NCBI GenBank assembly: GCA_028293405.1
Contig: JAQGOW010000515.1
Coordinates: 1 to 7,779 of the forward strand
Direction: 5' to 3'
DNA length: 7,779 nucleotides
Source: Verrucomicrobiales bacterium
Lineage (GTDB): Bacteria; Verrucomicrobiota; Verrucomicrobiia; Limisphaerales; Palsa-1400
Position 1 is the stretch's first letter. Each line of letters starts with the position of its first letter. A program made the position numbers and the translations under genes. Below are positions 6,832 to 7,779 of the stretch, one piece after another. A model generated the notes under the pieces. That model did no database searches and was not told where the DNA came from. It was given only the letters and a program-made list of their open reading frames with translations.

Positions 6832-6852
6832 ATTATATTCTCTTCCTGTCAA
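6832..6852 (-). promoter_or_regulatory. TATAAT / TTGACA pair with non-standard spacing upstream of pseudopilin
   Basis: A perfect TATAAT (6837-6832, minus strand) and a perfect TTGACA (6852-6847) are present but only 9 bp apart, too close to act together as a normal sigma70 promoter. TATAAT alone could serve as a -10 box with a poor -35, giving a leader of about 150 nt to the pseudopilin ATG at 6674. This is the only promoter-like sequence I see in the 349-bp gap. Confidence 0.25.
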
Positions 6853-6856
6853 TCAG

Positions 6857-6871
6857 CCCTGCGGTGCAGGG
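6857..6871. other. GC-rich hairpin between TIGR02597-like gene and pseudopilin
   Basis: CCCTGC-GGT-GCAGGG is a perfect 6-bp, mostly G-C stem with a 3-nt loop. It has no T-run on either side, so a rho-independent terminator is not well supported. It sits directly upstream of the TATAAT/TTGACA pair, so an operator or a 3'-end stabilising stem for the upstream gene is also possible. The rest of the gap (6872-7023) shows nothing recognisable. Confidence 0.4.
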
Positions 6872-7023
6872 TTCGTGCAACCGGCCAACTTACTCCGGAG
6901 GAGTGTTTCACAAGAGCCGCTCAACTTCGCCTAACGGTGCTCCCAAATTTTGTCGCAACCAGTTAACGCGAGTCATCTGGCCGCAGGACTTCGGAACCGC
7001 TAGTCGAGGGAAGATCCAAAAAA

Positions 7024-7779
7024 TCACCAATTCTTTTGATTCGTCCAGTTGACGAAACTTGCATTTGTCGCTTTGCGGATGATCAAACCAGATCCCGGCG
7101 TCAATACCGGCAGCGCTCCTACATCAAGAGAACCTGCCCCGACTCGCCGCCAGGCATTGTTCCAATAGTAGTAAACGGCGGCAGACGATTTATTTTTTTG
7201 TACGACGGCGTTGTCGAAGACAAGTAATTCGTCCGTTCGATTTCCCGGCAACGGACTAATCGCAAAGGCGCCACTGCTGACCAACCCGGAATTTACGAGT
7301 GAATTTGTCACCGGCCGCATTAGGCCGATGAAATTGTCCTGCTTCGATGTTGCCGATGTCGTAAGCCGAGTTACCAGCTTCGACACTATCACCGCACCAG
7401 AGCTGGTGAACGTAGTATTCGTCGCAACGTTGTGACGGACTATAAAATACGTGTTGGGTTGAAGGATGTCGCTGCCGTGATCCGCTCCGCCCTGCCCCAC
7501 TTGCTTCCAGATGCCCGCATTAAAAAAACAGACTTTTGCCGCGCTGAGGTTGATTCCAACGCTTGCGAGATCAGGAATCAGCACCTCTGTATTTCGATTT
7601 CCCGCCGTTGGCGAAATGTTCACACCGCGACCTCCTGGAAAAATGGAGGCCAACGTCCAGTAAGGCTCGATGACCACACTGTCATTCGCCGTTAATCCAC
7701 TCAACGTGTCGGCCCCAAGGTTCAAAGTGACGCTGGTCGTATCGTTCGACACGATTGGGAAGATTTTCCCCTCGGCACC
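7024..7779 (-). CDS. TIGR02597-like secreted protein, N-terminus beyond window
   Basis: 251 residues are visible, ending at TGA 7026-7024. The frame is open to the right edge (GAEGKIFPIVSNDTTSVTL...), so the GTG at 7752 is not the real start, and any signal peptide lies outside. The sequence matches what I remember of the uncharacterised TIGR02597 family of Verrucomicrobia: a 'GKIFPI..N....VTLNLG.DTLSGL...D' opening, then 'IEPYWTLASIFPGG', 'PTAGNRNTEVLIPDL', 'NAGIWKQVGQG', 'YFIVRHN' and a C-terminal 'YYYWNNAWRRVGAG ... IIRKATNASFVNWTN'. It is beta-strand rich with no membrane segment or anchor. The family has no known biochemical function, and export is inferred from family members. It precedes the pseudopilin on the same strand with a 349-bp gap, so co-transcription is uncertain. 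Family assignment is from memory. Confidence 0.8.
   Translation of the reverse strand, partial: GAEGKIFPIVSNDTTSVTLNLGADTLSGLTANDSVVIEPYWTLASIFPGGRGVNISPTAGNRNTEVLIPDLASVGINLSAAKVCFFNAGIWKQVGQGGADHGSDILQPNTYFIVRHNVATNTTFTSSGAVIVSKLVTRLTTSATSKQDNFIGLMRPVTNSLVNSGLVSSGAFAISPLPGNRTDELLVFDNAVVQKNKSSAAVYYYWNNAWRRVGAGSLDVGALPVLTPGSGLIIRKATNASFVNWTNQKNW
7039..7611 (-). repeat. Internal duplication in the TIGR02597-like protein
   Basis: Two segments of about 70 residues align. Counting from the window edge they are residues 57-127 (DNA 7611-7399) and 175-247 (DNA 7257-7039). Shared landmarks in order are S-P-x-x-G-N-R-x-x-E-x-L/V, D, N-x-S-x-A, Y/F-x-N-x-x-W-x-x-V-G-x-G, D-x-G, L-x-P, a hydrophobic I-x-R, and A-T-N-x-x-F. 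The copies are clearly diverged in protein sequence, so this is an old domain duplication. Confidence 0.65.

Noticed and set aside
6929..6935. GCCTAAC, which resembles an integron attC end
   Set aside because: No partner GTTRRRY site at the right distance and no imperfect palindrome between, so chance match.
6710..7010. 9-bp direct repeat AGTCGAGGG (6710-6718 and 7002-7010) framing the 349-bp gap, like a target-site duplication
   Set aside because: No terminal inverted repeats or transposase remnant lie between. A 9-bp match within a few hundred bases is not rare enough to claim a mobile element.
7024..7752. GTG at 7752 as the start of the TIGR02597-like gene
   Set aside because: The frame continues in family-like sequence (GAEGKIFPI) to the window edge, so the true start lies outside.

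Overview
The window looks like a chromosomal stretch from a member of the Verrucomicrobiota, probably a Pedosphaera/Limisphaera/Chthoniobacter-like soil or freshwater lineage. This rests on protein family style, since no rRNA or housekeeping gene is present. The window carries an orphan type II pseudopilin of the verrucomicrobial H-x10-D type. It also has an RCC1/Ig-like exoprotein ending in the 'ASSNLVNW...YYRA' tail common in that phylum. The other two genes are an autotransporter-associated beta-strand (PATR) repeat protein and a protein that I recognise as TIGR02597-like. All four genes lie on the minus strand, so transcription runs from high to low coordinates. I find no convincing gene on the plus strand.

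Layout in transcription order: (1) 7779-7024, C-terminal 251 residues of a TIGR02597-like protein, with its start outside the window. (2) 7023-6675, a 349-bp gap with a GC-rich hairpin, a TATAAT box and a possible 21-codon reading frame. (3) 6674-5850, a 274-residue pseudopilin. (4) 5853-3136, a 905-residue secreted protein with two complete seven-bladed RCC1 propellers and three Ig-like domains. Its start overlaps the pseudopilin stop (GTGATG), so the two genes should be translationally coupled. (5) 3135-2600, a 536-bp gap with several perfect hairpins, a likely intrinsic terminator, and then a promoter with a perfect TTGACA. (6) 2599-1, the first 866 residues of a PATR-repeat surface protein. 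This frame is open all the way and leaves the window without a stop.

Taken together this is an exoprotein/cell-surface neighbourhood. A pseudopilin, normally part of the type II secretion pseudopilus, is coupled to a large beta-propeller/Ig protein and flanked by two other predicted extracellular proteins. The most interesting hypothesis is that the pseudopilin is dedicated to its co-translated double-propeller partner. Other points worth attention are whole-propeller duplication, an internal duplication in the TIGR02597-like protein, a strong hairpin with an alternative fold just upstream of the PATR start codon, and the hairpin-rich 3' region behind the RCC1 gene.
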